Source of the DNA: DASUPK01 sp963843085
GTDB lineage: Bacteria > Actinomycetota > Thermoleophilia > Solirubrobacterales > 70-9
Length of the DNA stretch: 64,000 nt
Direction: 5' to 3'
Assembly (NCBI GenBank): GCA_963843085.1
Contig: CAWJJG010000011.1
Location: 930,001-994,000 of the forward strand
The position numbers were made by a program, and so were the translations under genes. Below, piece after piece: positions 44,878 through 53,111 of the stretch. The first letter of the stretch is position 1, and every line of letters begins with the position of its first letter. The notes under the pieces were generated by a model that saw only the letters and a list, made by a program, of their open reading frames with translations, was not told the origin of the DNA and did no database searches.

Positions 44878-45950
44878 TGCCGCTCGCGATCGTCACCGGA
44901 TCCGGCGGCCTCGTCGGGTCGGACTCGGTCCGGCGCCTGGTCGAGAGCGGCTGGGAGGTGATCGGCCTGGAGAACGACATGCGGGCCCGGTTCTTCGGAG
45001 CGGAGGCCTCGACCGCGCACGTGACCGCGGAGCTCGTGCGCTCATATCCGGAGTTCAGGGGGATCGACGCCGACGTCCGGAACCGCGATGCCGTGCTCCG
45101 GGTCTTCGAGCAGAACGCCTCCGGCCTGGAGCTGGTGATCCACGCCGCCGCCCAGCCTTCCCATGACTGGGCCGCCCGCGAGCCGCACACCGACTTCGAC
45201 GTCAACGCCATCGGGACCCTCAATCTCCTCGAGGCGACCCGCACGGCCAAGCCCGACGCGACCTTCGTCTTCATGTCGACGAACAAGGTCTACGGCGACA
45301 CCCCGAACGATCTACCCCTCGAGGACCTGGGCTCGCGACTGGAGCTGCCCGAGGACCATCGCTACTACGGCGGGATCGACACCTCGATGTCGATCGACCG
45401 CTCCACCCATTCCCTCTTCGGCGTCTCCAAGGCGGCGGCGGACCTGCTCGTCCAGGAATACGGGCGCTACTTCGACATGCCGACCGCCTGCCTGCGCTGC
45501 GGATGCATCACCGGGCCCTCGCACGCCGGGGCGCGGCTACATGGATTCCTCGCCTACCTGATGAAGTGCGTGGTCACCGGCACGCGCTATACGGTCTACG
45601 GCTACGAGGGCAAGCAGGTGAGGGACAACATCGCCGCCTCGGACCTGGCCGAGGCCTTTCTCGAGTTCCATCGATCACCGCGGGCGGCCGCGGTCTACAA
45701 CATGGGCGGGGGCCGTGAATCGAATTGCTCGATGCTCGAGGCGATCGAGGCGTGCGAACGGATCGCCGGCCGCGAGCTCGATTGGGAGCTCAGCCCGGAC
45801 GCCCGGATCGGCGACCATCGCTGGTGGATCAGCGACCTGGAGGAGTTCCGCCGCGACTACCCCGGCTGGAAGCTGACCCAGGGGATCGAGTCGATCCTCC
45901 GGCAGATCCACGACGTCAACGCCGAGCGCTGGGCGAGCGCCCCGGTATGA
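44877..45950 (+). CDS. NAD-dependent epimerase-like SDR, RfbE-like, copy 2, Phe at the catalytic Tyr position
   Basis: 357 residues. TGSGGLVGSDSVRRLVESGW, HAAAQPSHDWAAREPHTDFDVNA, FMSTNKVYGDTPNDLPLEDL, HSLFGVSKAAADLLVQEYG, YGYEGKQVRDNIAASDLAEAF and YNMGGGRESNCSMLEAIE. RfbE relatives have YGxSK where this protein has FGVSK, so the active-site Tyr is Phe. Copy 1 keeps Tyr. The conserved surrounding sequence suggests a real subfamily rather than a decayed gene. ATGA overlap with the GT2 that follows. Confidence 0.75.
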   Translation: MPLAIVTGSGGLVGSDSVRRLVESGWEVIGLENDMRARFFGAEASTAHVTAELVRSYPEFRGIDADVRNRDAVLRVFEQNASGLELVIHAAAQPSHDWAAREPHTDFDVNAIGTLNLLEATRTAKPDATFVFMSTNKVYGDTPNDLPLEDLGSRLELPEDHRYYGGIDTSMSIDRSTHSLFGVSKAAADLLVQEYGRYFDMPTACLRCGCITGPSHAGARLHGFLAYLMKCVVTGTRYTVYGYEGKQVRDNIAASDLAEAFLEFHRSPRAAAVYNMGGGRESNCSMLEAIEACERIAGRELDWELSPDARIGDHRWWISDLEEFRRDYPGWKLTQGIESILRQIHDVNAERWASAPV

Positions 45951-46801
45951 AGCTCTCGGTCGTGATCCCAGCCCGCAACGAGTCCGGCTCGATCGCCGCC
46001 TGCGTGCGGAGCACGACGGAGGCGCTCTCAGAGGCCGGGATCGATCACGAGATCCTGGTCATCGACGACGCCAGCGTCGACGGCACCAGCGCCGTGGTGG
46101 ACCAGATCGCCGAGTCGAACGATCGGGTCCACTGCCACCGCTCGCACTACAGCCGCGGCTTCGGGCTCACGGTGCGGGCCGGCCTCGACCTCTACAAGGG
46201 GGACGCCGTCGCGATCATGATGGCCGACGGCTCCGATGACCCCGCGGACCTCGTCCGCTACCACGAGGTCCTGGAGGACGGCTTCGACTGCGCCTTCGGA
46301 TCGCGGTTCATGGATGGCCGCGGCCGGGTCAGCGACTACCCGGGCTTCAAGCTGATCCTCAACCGGCTCTTCAACTGGGGAATCCGGGCGCTCTTTCGCC
46401 ACGGCTACGACGACACCACCAACGCGTTCAAAGCCTACCGGCGCGAGGTGATCGAGACCATCCAGCCGCTGTTGGCCAACCAGTTCAACCTGACGGTGGA
46501 GATGCCCTTGAAGGCGATCGTCCGCGGCCACAGCTACGGCGTCGTCCCGATCTCATGGCACGGACGAAGCGAGGGCACCTCGAAGCTCGACCTGCGGGAG
46601 ATGGGCAGCCGCTACCTGTTCATCGTGCTCTACGTGTTCCTCGAGCGGTACATGAGCCGCGGGGACTACATGCGGCCCGGCGCCGATTCGGGCTCACGCC
46701 GGAACGTCGGCCGCCTGCGGCCCGGGCTGCGCAGCCGCGGCGAGCAGGCGAACGGCTCTAGCCCTCGTAGGCGAAGGGGAGCTGACTCTCCACATCCTTG
46801 A
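45947..46801 (+). CDS. Glycosyltransferase family 2
   Basis: 284 residues. MKLSVVIPARNESGSIAACV, ILVIDDASVDGTSAVVDQ, SRGFGLTVRAGLDLYKGDA, IMMADGSDDPADLV and FGSRFMDGRG, as in polyprenyl-phosphate transferases of the DPM type. One hydrophobic stretch (YLFIVLYVFLERYM) near 230. The basic C-terminal tail overlaps rfbC by 44 bases on the opposite strand. Coupled to the two RfbE-like genes, so it may use or transfer their product. Confidence 0.82.
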   Translation: MKLSVVIPARNESGSIAACVRSTTEALSEAGIDHEILVIDDASVDGTSAVVDQIAESNDRVHCHRSHYSRGFGLTVRAGLDLYKGDAVAIMMADGSDDPADLVRYHEVLEDGFDCAFGSRFMDGRGRVSDYPGFKLILNRLFNWGIRALFRHGYDDTTNAFKAYRREVIETIQPLLANQFNLTVEMPLKAIVRGHSYGVVPISWHGRSEGTSKLDLREMGSRYLFIVLYVFLERYMSRGDYMRPGADSGSRRNVGRLRPGLRSRGEQANGSSPRRRRGADSPHP

Positions 46802-47309
46802 GGAGCGGCGCCCCCGCGTCCCTCTCCGACGGAGTCAGCTCCAGGTCCGGCCACTCGATGCCGATGTCCGGGTCCCGGTAGGAGATGCCGGCCTCGGTCG
46901 ACGGGTCGTAGTAGTCCGAGCACATGTAGATCACGTCCGCGATCTCGCTCGTGACGCAGAAGCCGTGCGCGAAGCCGTTCGGGCAATAGAGCTGCCGGAG
47001 GTTCTCGTCGCTGAGGGTGAACGCCTCCCACTCCCCGAAGGTCGGCGAGCCCCTCCTGATGTCCACGAGGACGTCGACGATCTCGCCGCGGCCGCAGCGG
47101 ACGTGCTTGGCCATCCCGGGTTGGAAGTGCATCCCGCGGACGATCCCTCGCCCAGAGCGCGAGTGGTTGTCCTGCACCCATTCGTCGGCGATGCCGAGCT
47201 CCTCGAAGGCGTTGCGGCGGTAGGTCTCGTGGAAGAACCCTCGCTCGTCGCGAAAGACCTTCGGTTGCAGCAGGATCGGGCCCTCAAGCCGTGTCGGCAG
47301 CACCTCCAT
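46758..47309 (-). CDS. rfbC: dTDP-4-dehydrorhamnose 3,5-epimerase
   Basis: 183 residues. LEGPILLQPKVFRDERGFFHETY is the RmlC start; QDNHSRSGRGIVRGMHFQP carries the catalytic His region (GxHF), CGRGEIVDVLVDIRRGSPTFG and LYCPNGFAHGFCVTSE follow. RmlC makes dTDP-4-keto-L-rhamnose for dTDP-rhamnose. RmlA, RmlB and RmlD are absent in this window, so the pathway is completed elsewhere or the enzyme serves a related dTDP-sugar. Divergent from the GT2 at 47360 with 50 bases between. Confidence 0.9.
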   Translation of the reverse strand: MEVLPTRLEGPILLQPKVFRDERGFFHETYRRNAFEELGIADEWVQDNHSRSGRGIVRGMHFQPGMAKHVRCGRGEIVDVLVDIRRGSPTFGEWEAFTLSDENLRQLYCPNGFAHGFCVTSEIADVIYMCSDYYDPSTEAGISYRDPDIGIEWPDLELTPSERDAGAPLLKDVESQLPFAYEG

Positions 47310-47359
47310 GGGGGCGGGAATGATGCCATCTCGGTGGCGGCTAACCTGCGGCCGCCCCG

Positions 47360-48160
47360 ATGCTCTCCGTAGTCACACCCACCTACAACATGGCCCGCTA
47401 CCTGCCCGAGACGCTCGACAGCGTGGCGGCCCTGCGCGCCCCCCACGAGCACATCGTCGTCGACGGGAGCTCGAGCGACGGGACGGTCGAGCTGCTGGAG
47501 GGGCGCGAGGATCCGCATCTGAGCTGGATCTCCGAGCCGGACTCGGGGCAGACCAACGCCGTCAACAAAGGGCTCGCGATGGCGCGGGGCGATCTGCTGG
47601 CCTGGCTCAACGCGGACGACGCCTACATCCCCGCGGTGGTCGACCGGGCGCTCGAGCGCTTCGAGCGCGACCCCGGGCTCGGCGCGATCTTCGGCGCGGT
47701 CAACTACGTCGACGAGCACGGTGAGGTCTTTCGCACCCTCGTGCCGCCGAAGTTCAGCTGGCGCCGCTACCTCTACTTCGGCCAGTTCGTGACCACCCCG
47801 ACGATCATCTGGCGCCGTGAGCTGATGGAGCAGGCGCCGTCGCTGAACGAGGCCTACGTCGACGCCGCCGACTACGACTTCTACCTGCGGCTGCTGCGCG
47901 GGACCCGCGTGGAGAGGATCGACGAGCCGGTGCTCAACTTCCGTTACCACCCGACCAGCAAGACGACCACCGACGTCTGGGTCCAGCTCAACGAGGCGAA
48001 GGCGATCCGCCTGAAGTGGGCCCGGAACCCGGTGCAGCGGGGGATCATGCGCGGCTATGAGGGGACGCGACGGGCGATCCTGCCGCGGATCTCCTCCTGG
48101 CCTCACCCCGAGCCGCGCGGCGTCGTCAAGCTGCTGCGGAAGATCGGCGCGCGTGGCTGA
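47360..48160 (+). CDS. Glycosyltransferase family 2
   Basis: 266 residues. LSVVTPTYNMARYLPETLDS, HIVVDGSSSDGTVELLEG, SGQTNAVNKGLAMARGD, WLNADDAYIPAVV (NADD metal site) and DAADYDFYLRLLRG. This subgroup (SDSGQTNAxNKG) is common in actinobacterial surface-glycan clusters. Its last eight bases overlap the GTG of the methyltransferase that follows. Confidence 0.87.
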   Translation: MLSVVTPTYNMARYLPETLDSVAALRAPHEHIVVDGSSSDGTVELLEGREDPHLSWISEPDSGQTNAVNKGLAMARGDLLAWLNADDAYIPAVVDRALERFERDPGLGAIFGAVNYVDEHGEVFRTLVPPKFSWRRYLYFGQFVTTPTIIWRRELMEQAPSLNEAYVDAADYDFYLRLLRGTRVERIDEPVLNFRYHPTSKTTTDVWVQLNEAKAIRLKWARNPVQRGIMRGYEGTRRAILPRISSWPHPEPRGVVKLLRKIGARG

Positions 48161-48974
48161 CGCTCCCCGAGGGGTCCCGGTCTTCGAAGGTCCCTCGCTG
48201 CGGCTGCGGATCGCCGTCTGGCTGGCCGAGGGGATCGAGTGGGTCCTGCGCCACCACCGGCTCGCTCGCATGATGTACGGCGCCGCGGAGCTGAACGGCC
48301 GGATCAGCGCGCGGCTGCTTCGCGGCGAGGGCAGCGAGTGCCCCTGCTGCGGCGGTCACTTCAAGCGGATGTCGCAGCGCCGGCTCGCCGGCTTCGGCGG
48401 CATCTGCCCGCGCTGCCGCTCCCACCCGCGCCATCGCGCGATCGCCCTGCTGCTCGCCCGCGGCCGGCTGACCGGCCGGCGGCTCCTCCACTTCGCCCCC
48501 GAGCCGCTGTTCGACCCCGTCTTCGCCCGGCTGCCCGAGATCGAGCGGACGACCGCCGACCTCTACGCCCCCGCGGACCTCGCGCTGGACATCACGCGGA
48601 TGGACCTCCCGGACGACTCCTTTGACCTGATCCTCTGCAGCCACGTGCTCGAGCACGTCCCCGATGACCGTGCGGCGATGTCGGAGCTCCACCGGGTCCT
48701 GGCTCCCGGCGGTCTGGCCCTGGTGCTGACGCCGTATCGCCCGGCGGTCGCCACCTACGAGGACCCCCGGGTCACCTCTCCGCTCGGCCGGATGGTCGCC
48801 TTCGGCCAGCAAGATCACGTGCGCATCTACGGCGCGGATCTGGCCGACCGCCTCAGGGAGGCCGGCTTCGAGGTCTCCGACCGGACGTCGGCGGAGCTAT
48901 TCGACGAGACGGTGGTGAGCCGGTGCGAGCTCGACCCCGACGAACACCTCTTCCTCTGCCGCGCCGCCGCGTAG
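48153..48974 (+). CDS. Methyltransferase with N-terminal four-Cys zinc-ribbon-like motif
   Basis: 273 residues from GTG 48153. A zinc-ribbon-like pattern CPCCGGHFKRM ... GGICPRCRSHPRHRA occurs around residues 65-95, before a class I methyltransferase domain: LLHFAPEPLFDPVFARLP, TADLYAPADLALDITRMDLP, FDLILCSHVLEHVPDD and LAPGGLALVLTPY. FAPE replaces the usual glycine-rich SAM loop, a trait seen in related zinc-ribbon methyltransferases. Likely acts on a glycan or lipid carrier; unknown. Confidence 0.8.
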   Translation: MADAPRGVPVFEGPSLRLRIAVWLAEGIEWVLRHHRLARMMYGAAELNGRISARLLRGEGSECPCCGGHFKRMSQRRLAGFGGICPRCRSHPRHRAIALLLARGRLTGRRLLHFAPEPLFDPVFARLPEIERTTADLYAPADLALDITRMDLPDDSFDLILCSHVLEHVPDDRAAMSELHRVLAPGGLALVLTPYRPAVATYEDPRVTSPLGRMVAFGQQDHVRIYGADLADRLREAGFEVSDRTSAELFDETVVSRCELDPDEHLFLCRAAA

Positions 48975-49211
48975 CGCCCTGCGGCGCGCCAGCAGGGCGC
49001 GAACGAGCCTGACGGGCAGGTAGACGAGCCCGGCGATCAGCACGAGCGGGATCGCCGGCACCGCCAGGAGGACCAGGGTGGCGAGGGTGAGGACCAGGAT
49101 CGGGATCGCCAGCGGTGCGAGCGCCACCACGAGGATTCCGGCGCCCACGCCCCACTTGGAGTACTCCTCGACGATCTCCGCCCGGTCGCGTGCCTTCGGG
49201 TCGATGTCCAT
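48897..49211 (-). CDS. Small membrane protein, unknown
   Basis: 104 residues from ATG 49211 (MDIDPKARDRAEIVEEYSKW). Two to three hydrophobic segments (GAGILVVALAPLAIPILVLTLATLVLLAVPAI is one long region, then VLIAGLVYLPVRLVRAL). The final 26 codons overlap the methyltransferase gene antisense by 78 bases. Because the overlap is long, the true C-terminus could differ, but the membrane part lies outside the overlap. SD-like AAAGGAG precedes the start. Confidence 0.55.
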   Translation of the reverse strand: MDIDPKARDRAEIVEEYSKWGVGAGILVVALAPLAIPILVLTLATLVLLAVPAIPLVLIAGLVYLPVRLVRALLARRRALRGGAAEEEVFVGVELAPAHHRLVE

Positions 49212-49266
49212 TGCGGCTCCTTTCGTCGCTCTCACTCAGGGGACGAAATGGAGGGCTCGTCTGTGA

Positions 49267-50100
49267 CTACTGGGCGGCGGTTCGCCTCCGGAAGACGACG
49301 TTGCGGTAGAGGGCCTTCTCGAGCTTCGCCGGCACGGGGCGCCAGGCGAAGTAGGTCCGGTAGACGAGACGGTGGAGCGGGCCGAGGGGCGTCTGGCGGG
49401 CGAACTCCGGGCGACGGGCGAACAGCTCCGCGTGCTTGGCGCGCAGCTGCCGGTAGATGTGCCGGTACTGGCGGCGATGGCCCTCCTCTCCGGAGCGCTC
49501 GTGCTTGCGGTACTCGTGCGTCACCCGGTCGATCTGGAGGCCGCGCCAGCCCTTCTCCAGCGCGCTCAGGCAGAAGTCCCAGTCCTCGTAGCCGTCGATC
49601 GCCGGGTCGAAGCCACCCGCGTCCTCCCAGCACCTTCGCCTGACCAGGCCGAGCTGAGCGCCGGCGATCGAGCGGTGCAGGAGGATGTAGGGGTCGAAGT
49701 CGGGGAAGCGCAGGACGCCCGACCAGGCGCCGATCAGCTTCATGAGCCCGTAGCAGTAGCCGACGCCCGGACTCGCCTCGAGAGGCGGGCGAAGCGTGTC
49801 GAGGGCATCGACGGTGAGGCGGTCGTCGGCGTCGACCATCAGCAGCAGCTCGGAGTCGGAAGCCTCGAAGCCCGCGTTCCGGGCGGCCGCGACACCGGCA
49901 TTCCGCTGGCGGATCAGCTCGACTTCGCCGGGCAGCTCGGCGAGCGCCCGCTCGGTCTCGGCGTCGGTGGAGCCATCGTCGACCACGATCACCCGAGGCG
50001 GGCCACCGTCCTGACCCAGGGCGCGCTCGACCGACTCGAGCAGAAAGCGCCCGTGGTTGAAGCACGGAATCACGACCGTGATGTCGCCGTGTCGAGACAT
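49267..50100 (-). CDS. Glycosyltransferase family 2
   Basis: 277 residues. ITVVIPCFNHGRFLLESVER, VIVVDDGSTDAETERAL, QRNAGVAAARNAGFEAS, LLMVDADDRLTVDAL (DADD) and IDGYEDWDFCLSALEKG with the catalytic ED. A basic C-terminal third (HRRQYRHIYRQLRAKH) may hold it at the membrane. Single minus-strand gene divergent from the GT2 at 50243. Confidence 0.87.
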   Translation of the reverse strand: MSRHGDITVVIPCFNHGRFLLESVERALGQDGGPPRVIVVDDGSTDAETERALAELPGEVELIRQRNAGVAAARNAGFEASDSELLLMVDADDRLTVDALDTLRPPLEASPGVGYCYGLMKLIGAWSGVLRFPDFDPYILLHRSIAGAQLGLVRRRCWEDAGGFDPAIDGYEDWDFCLSALEKGWRGLQIDRVTHEYRKHERSGEEGHRRQYRHIYRQLRAKHAELFARRPEFARQTPLGPLHRLVYRTYFAWRPVPAKLEKALYRNVVFRRRTAAQ

Positions 50101-50136
50101 TCCGGCGCAGAGTAGCCCCCACTAGGATCGCGCCAG

Positions 50137-50209
50137 ATGGCCGACGCAAGGGAGCAGTCACGCGACGCGGCGCGCGCGGCCGCCGGCGAATAGGCGGGCG
50201 GAACCCGCC
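50137..50209 (+). other. Intergenic stretch with an 18-codon ORF and a GC-rich hairpin
   Basis: Between the divergent GT2 genes, an ATG at 50137 opens an 18-residue reading frame (MADAREQSRDAARAAAGE) ending at 50193. It is followed by the inverted repeat GGCGGG-CGGAA-CCCGCC (50193-50209). A leader-peptide/attenuator layout is possible, but the peptide has no telling codon run and may be chance. Confidence 0.2.
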
Positions 50210-50242
50210 CACACCCTCGGCCTCCGCACCCCTATCTTTCGC

Positions 50243-51457
50243 GTGCCCATGGCGGTTACCGCTTCGCAGAAGGCGGGGGGCGAGAGCGCCGCAGGCGCCG
50301 ACGCCATCCGCACGACCGTCTTGCTTCCCGCGTACAACGAGGGCGCGGCGCTCCCGCACGTCCTCACGGAGCTCGGCGAGTACCTGGACAGCTCCTACGA
50401 GGTGCTTGTGATCGACGATGGCTCGACCGACGACACCGCCGAGGTGGCGGAGCGCTATCCCGTCCGCCTCGTCCAGCACGAGTCCAACCGCGGCAAGGGC
50501 GTGGCGATACGCACCGGGATCGCCCAGGCGCAGGGCGAGAACGTCGTGATCATGGACGCTGACGCGACCTATCCCGTGCCGGCCATCAAGGAAATGGTCG
50601 AGCTGCTCGACGAGAACGACCTGGTCCGCGGCATCCGGGAGTCCGAGCCCGAGTCGATGCCGATGGTGAACCGCGTCGGGAACTGGCTCTTCAACAAGCT
50701 GCTCGCGATCAGCCACGGCCTCGAGGGAGCCGACCAGCTCACCGGCCTCTACGCGATCCGGCGCTCGGAGGCGGTCCGCCTCGGCACCGAGGCGCGCGGC
50801 TTCGACATCGAGACGGAGATCGGCATCAAGGCCAAGGCCCGCGGGCTGCGCGAGGCCGAGATCCCGATCTCCTACCTGCCGCGGGTCGGCGAGAAGAAGC
50901 TCAGCCCGTGGAAGGACGGGCTGCGGATCCTCGGCCGGGTGATCGTGCTCCTGCTGATCTACAACCCGACGCTCACCTTCATCGTGCCGGGCCTGGCCCT
51001 GCTGGGGGTGACGATCACCGGGGCGATCGCGCTCGCAATCGCCGGGCCGGTGAAGACCTTCTTCCTCGGCCTCGACATCAACAGCTTCATCGTCGTGACG
51101 CTCGGGGTGCTCGCTTCGTTCCAGCTGGTGATCTTCGGGGTCGCGGCCGCCCTCTACGGCGTCGAGGCGGGCAAGGAGCCACCGAGGTGGCTGCTGCGGG
51201 TGATCTCGGTGCGGTTCCGGCTCAGCGTGGCGGGCCTGGGGATCGTGCTGATGGTCGGCTCGTTCGCCAAGCTGGTCCAGCTCACCGTCCAGTGGGCCGG
51301 CAACAACGTCTTCACCGACACGCGGGCGCTGGTGCTCTCCACCAGCTTCTTGGTCCTCGGCCTGCAGATGCTCTCGGCCGCACTCTTCATCTCCATCTTC
51401 AGCGGCCGGATCAGCCGTCTCGCCGAGGAAGGCTCCTCCCACTGGTCTCGATCGTAG
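50243..51457 (+). CDS. Polyprenyl-phosphate-type glycosyltransferase family 2 with membrane domain
   Basis: 404 residues (GTG 50243; ATG 50249 is an equal alternative). TTVLLPAYNEGAALPHVLTE, VLVIDDGSTDDTAEVAERY, SNRGKGVAIRTGIAQAQGE, IMDADATYPVPAI (DAD) and FDIETEIGIKAKARG. After about residue 240 come four membrane segments (PTLTFIVPGLALLGVTI, FIVVTLGVLASFQLVIFGV and two more). Dolichyl-phosphate-mannose-synthase-like: makes a lipid-linked sugar donor. Overlaps the next GT2 by 16 bases. Confidence 0.86.
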   Translation: MPMAVTASQKAGGESAAGADAIRTTVLLPAYNEGAALPHVLTELGEYLDSSYEVLVIDDGSTDDTAEVAERYPVRLVQHESNRGKGVAIRTGIAQAQGENVVIMDADATYPVPAIKEMVELLDENDLVRGIRESEPESMPMVNRVGNWLFNKLLAISHGLEGADQLTGLYAIRRSEAVRLGTEARGFDIETEIGIKAKARGLREAEIPISYLPRVGEKKLSPWKDGLRILGRVIVLLLIYNPTLTFIVPGLALLGVTITGAIALAIAGPVKTFFLGLDINSFIVVTLGVLASFQLVIFGVAAALYGVEAGKEPPRWLLRVISVRFRLSVAGLGIVLMVGSFAKLVQLTVQWAGNNVFTDTRALVLSTSFLVLGLQMLSAALFISIFSGRISRLAEEGSSHWSRS

Positions 51458-52455
51458 TCGTCAACTACAACGGCGCCGACTGCCTGGAGACGTGCGTTCG
51501 CGCCGTTCTGGAGCACTCCGGCGGCCAGCGGGTCGAGGTGCTGATGGTCGACAACGCGTCCTCTGACGGCAGCGACGGGATCGCCAAGCGGCTGGCGGAC
51601 GAGCACGACGTGGTCCGGTTGCTGTGCTCCCCCACCAACCGCGGCTATGCGGGGGCGGTCAACTTCGCATTGGGTGAGGCCGAGGGCGACCACATCGCCG
51701 TGCTCAACATGGACGTCAAGGTCGGGGCCGGCTGGCTCGATCCGCTGGTCGCGCTCCTGGAGGCGAACCCGGCCGTCGGCGTCGCCTGCCCGTTGATCCT
51801 GCTCGACTCGGACCCGGGCCGGATCATGGCCGCCGGGCAGAACCTCAACAAGACCGGGCTCGGCTTCAACCGCTGGCTGGGGAAGCCGCGCGACGTCGCC
51901 GGGAGCGAGGCGTTCGAGGTGACTGGGCTCCACGGCGCGGCCTTCCTCATCCGCAGGGACCTGCTCGAGCAGCTGAGCGGCTGGGACGAGAGCGGGTTCC
52001 TCTACTTCGAGGACGTCGAGCTCTCCTGGCTGTTGCGCATCTCCGGCAACCAGATCTGGTGCGAGCCCGGCTCCACGGTCGCCCACGACTACCACCTCTC
52101 GATGTTTCCCCACAAGCTGTTCCTGCTCGAGCGCAACCGCTGGAAGATGCTGGTCTGTGACCTGCGCCGGCGAACCCGCCTGCTGATCTCTCCGCTGCTC
52201 GCCCTCAGCGAGCTGATCATGTGGGGCTACTGCCTGCTGCGCGGGCCGAAGTTCCTGCGCGCCAAGTGGCGGAGCTACGGCTGGGTCCGCGCGAACCGGT
52301 CGCAGATTCGCGACCGCCGCGAGCAGGTCGACTCCGTGAGGAGCCGGTCCGACTGGGAGGTCCTCCGCGGGCTGCGCTGGGGTTATCCGCTGGACCAGTT
52401 CCTGACCCTGGGGCGCGAGCGCGGGGAATCCACCAGGGACCGTATCGGGGCCTAG
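51442..52455 (+). CDS. Glycosyltransferase family 2 (rhamnosyltransferase-like), probable CTG start
   Basis: 337 residues if translation starts at CTG 51442. VSIVVVNYNGADCLETCVRA, VLMVDNASSDGSDGIAKRL, NRGYAGAVNFALGEAEGD, LNMDVKVGAGWLDPLV and FLYFEDVELSWLLRISG: WbbL-like GT2. No ATG, GTG or TTG lies close by in frame; CTG is preceded by GAGGAAGG at a suitable distance, and starting further upstream would add antisense-like Arg/Pro sequence. The C-terminal 90 residues are basic with one hydrophobic stretch. Confidence 0.8.
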   Translation: MVSIVVVNYNGADCLETCVRAVLEHSGGQRVEVLMVDNASSDGSDGIAKRLADEHDVVRLLCSPTNRGYAGAVNFALGEAEGDHIAVLNMDVKVGAGWLDPLVALLEANPAVGVACPLILLDSDPGRIMAAGQNLNKTGLGFNRWLGKPRDVAGSEAFEVTGLHGAAFLIRRDLLEQLSGWDESGFLYFEDVELSWLLRISGNQIWCEPGSTVAHDYHLSMFPHKLFLLERNRWKMLVCDLRRRTRLLISPLLALSELIMWGYCLLRGPKFLRAKWRSYGWVRANRSQIRDRREQVDSVRSRSDWEVLRGLRWGYPLDQFLTLGRERGESTRDRIGA

Positions 52456-52492
52456 CCACGCACCCCTTTGGCCGGGCGCCGGATCTGGGTTA

Positions 52493-52506
52493 GTGTGCGG
52501 TCACAC
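52493..52506. promoter_or_regulatory. Inverted repeat GTGTG-CGGT-CACAC upstream of a secreted protein gene
   Basis: A perfect five-base inverted repeat with a four-base gap sits 24 bases before the start codon of the secreted 178-residue protein. It could be an operator or a small RNA hairpin at the 5' end. An SD AAAGGAG at about 52514-52520 follows. Confidence 0.3.
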
Positions 52507-52529
52507 AGGGGGCAAAGGAGACTTCGACC

Positions 52530-53066
52530 ATGAAGGCACCCGTAGCCCTGATAGCCGGCCTGACGATCGTCTGCATGGGGGTCGCGGCGAGCTCGGGGAG
52601 CGCCGCGACCATCAGCCCTGCCGGCGTGGACTTTGGACGCTTCCTGATCGGCAAGCAGAGCCCGCCGCGAACGTTCATCGTCACGGTGGGCAGCGGCGAC
52701 GGGTGCAGAAGCCCTGGGCCGGCAGGCGAGTGCTACCCCATCGTGGAGGGCCTGGACGGCGGCTTCACGGTCGGGAACGCGCTGGCCTTCTTCGACCTTC
52801 TCGGCTCCAGCAGCTGCCACGGTCTCGTCTACCTCACGGCCACGAGCCCAAGCTGCACGATCGTCGTGAACTTCGAGCCGGACCGGCCCGGAGTCCTGAG
52901 GGGGACAACCGGGCCGAACGACTACGACCCGTCGGTGCTCGGGGGCGTGACGGGAATCGGCCTGCTCCCGCGCTCGAGCATCTACTGCCGCAGCCCGAAG
53001 AAGGGCGGGATCCACAAGAAGAACCTCAGCCGGTGGTGCGTGAACAGGAAGAAGAAGAAGAAGTAG
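52530..53066 (+). CDS. Secreted Ig-like-domain protein with Lys-rich tail
   Basis: 178 residues. Signal peptide MKAPVALIAGLTIVCMGVAA with cleavage near GSAA. ISPAGVDFGRFLIGKQSPPR followed by FIVTVGSG resembles the 'choice-of-anchor D'/ASPM-like Ig fold strand pattern (xVDFGxxxxGxxS). Six Cys in the mature part (for example CRSPGPAGECYP, SSSCHG, SPSCTI) could form disulphides. The end is very basic (RKKKKK), which would stick to acidic cell-wall glycans. Strong SD before the ATG. It lies between a GT2 and the 804-residue membrane protein. Confidence 0.72.
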   Translation: MKAPVALIAGLTIVCMGVAASSGSAATISPAGVDFGRFLIGKQSPPRTFIVTVGSGDGCRSPGPAGECYPIVEGLDGGFTVGNALAFFDLLGSSSCHGLVYLTATSPSCTIVVNFEPDRPGVLRGTTGPNDYDPSVLGGVTGIGLLPRSSIYCRSPKKGGIHKKNLSRWCVNRKKKKK

Positions 53067-53111
53067 GCCGGATACCGGCTCGGTCCTGACCTCATATCCT
53101 TCCGCCCTTCC

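Noticed and set aside
49232..51442. Long minus-strand open frame across 49-51 kb
   Set aside because: Arg/Pro/Asp-rich shadow of the real GT2 genes on both strands, typical of high-GC DNA; no family motifs.
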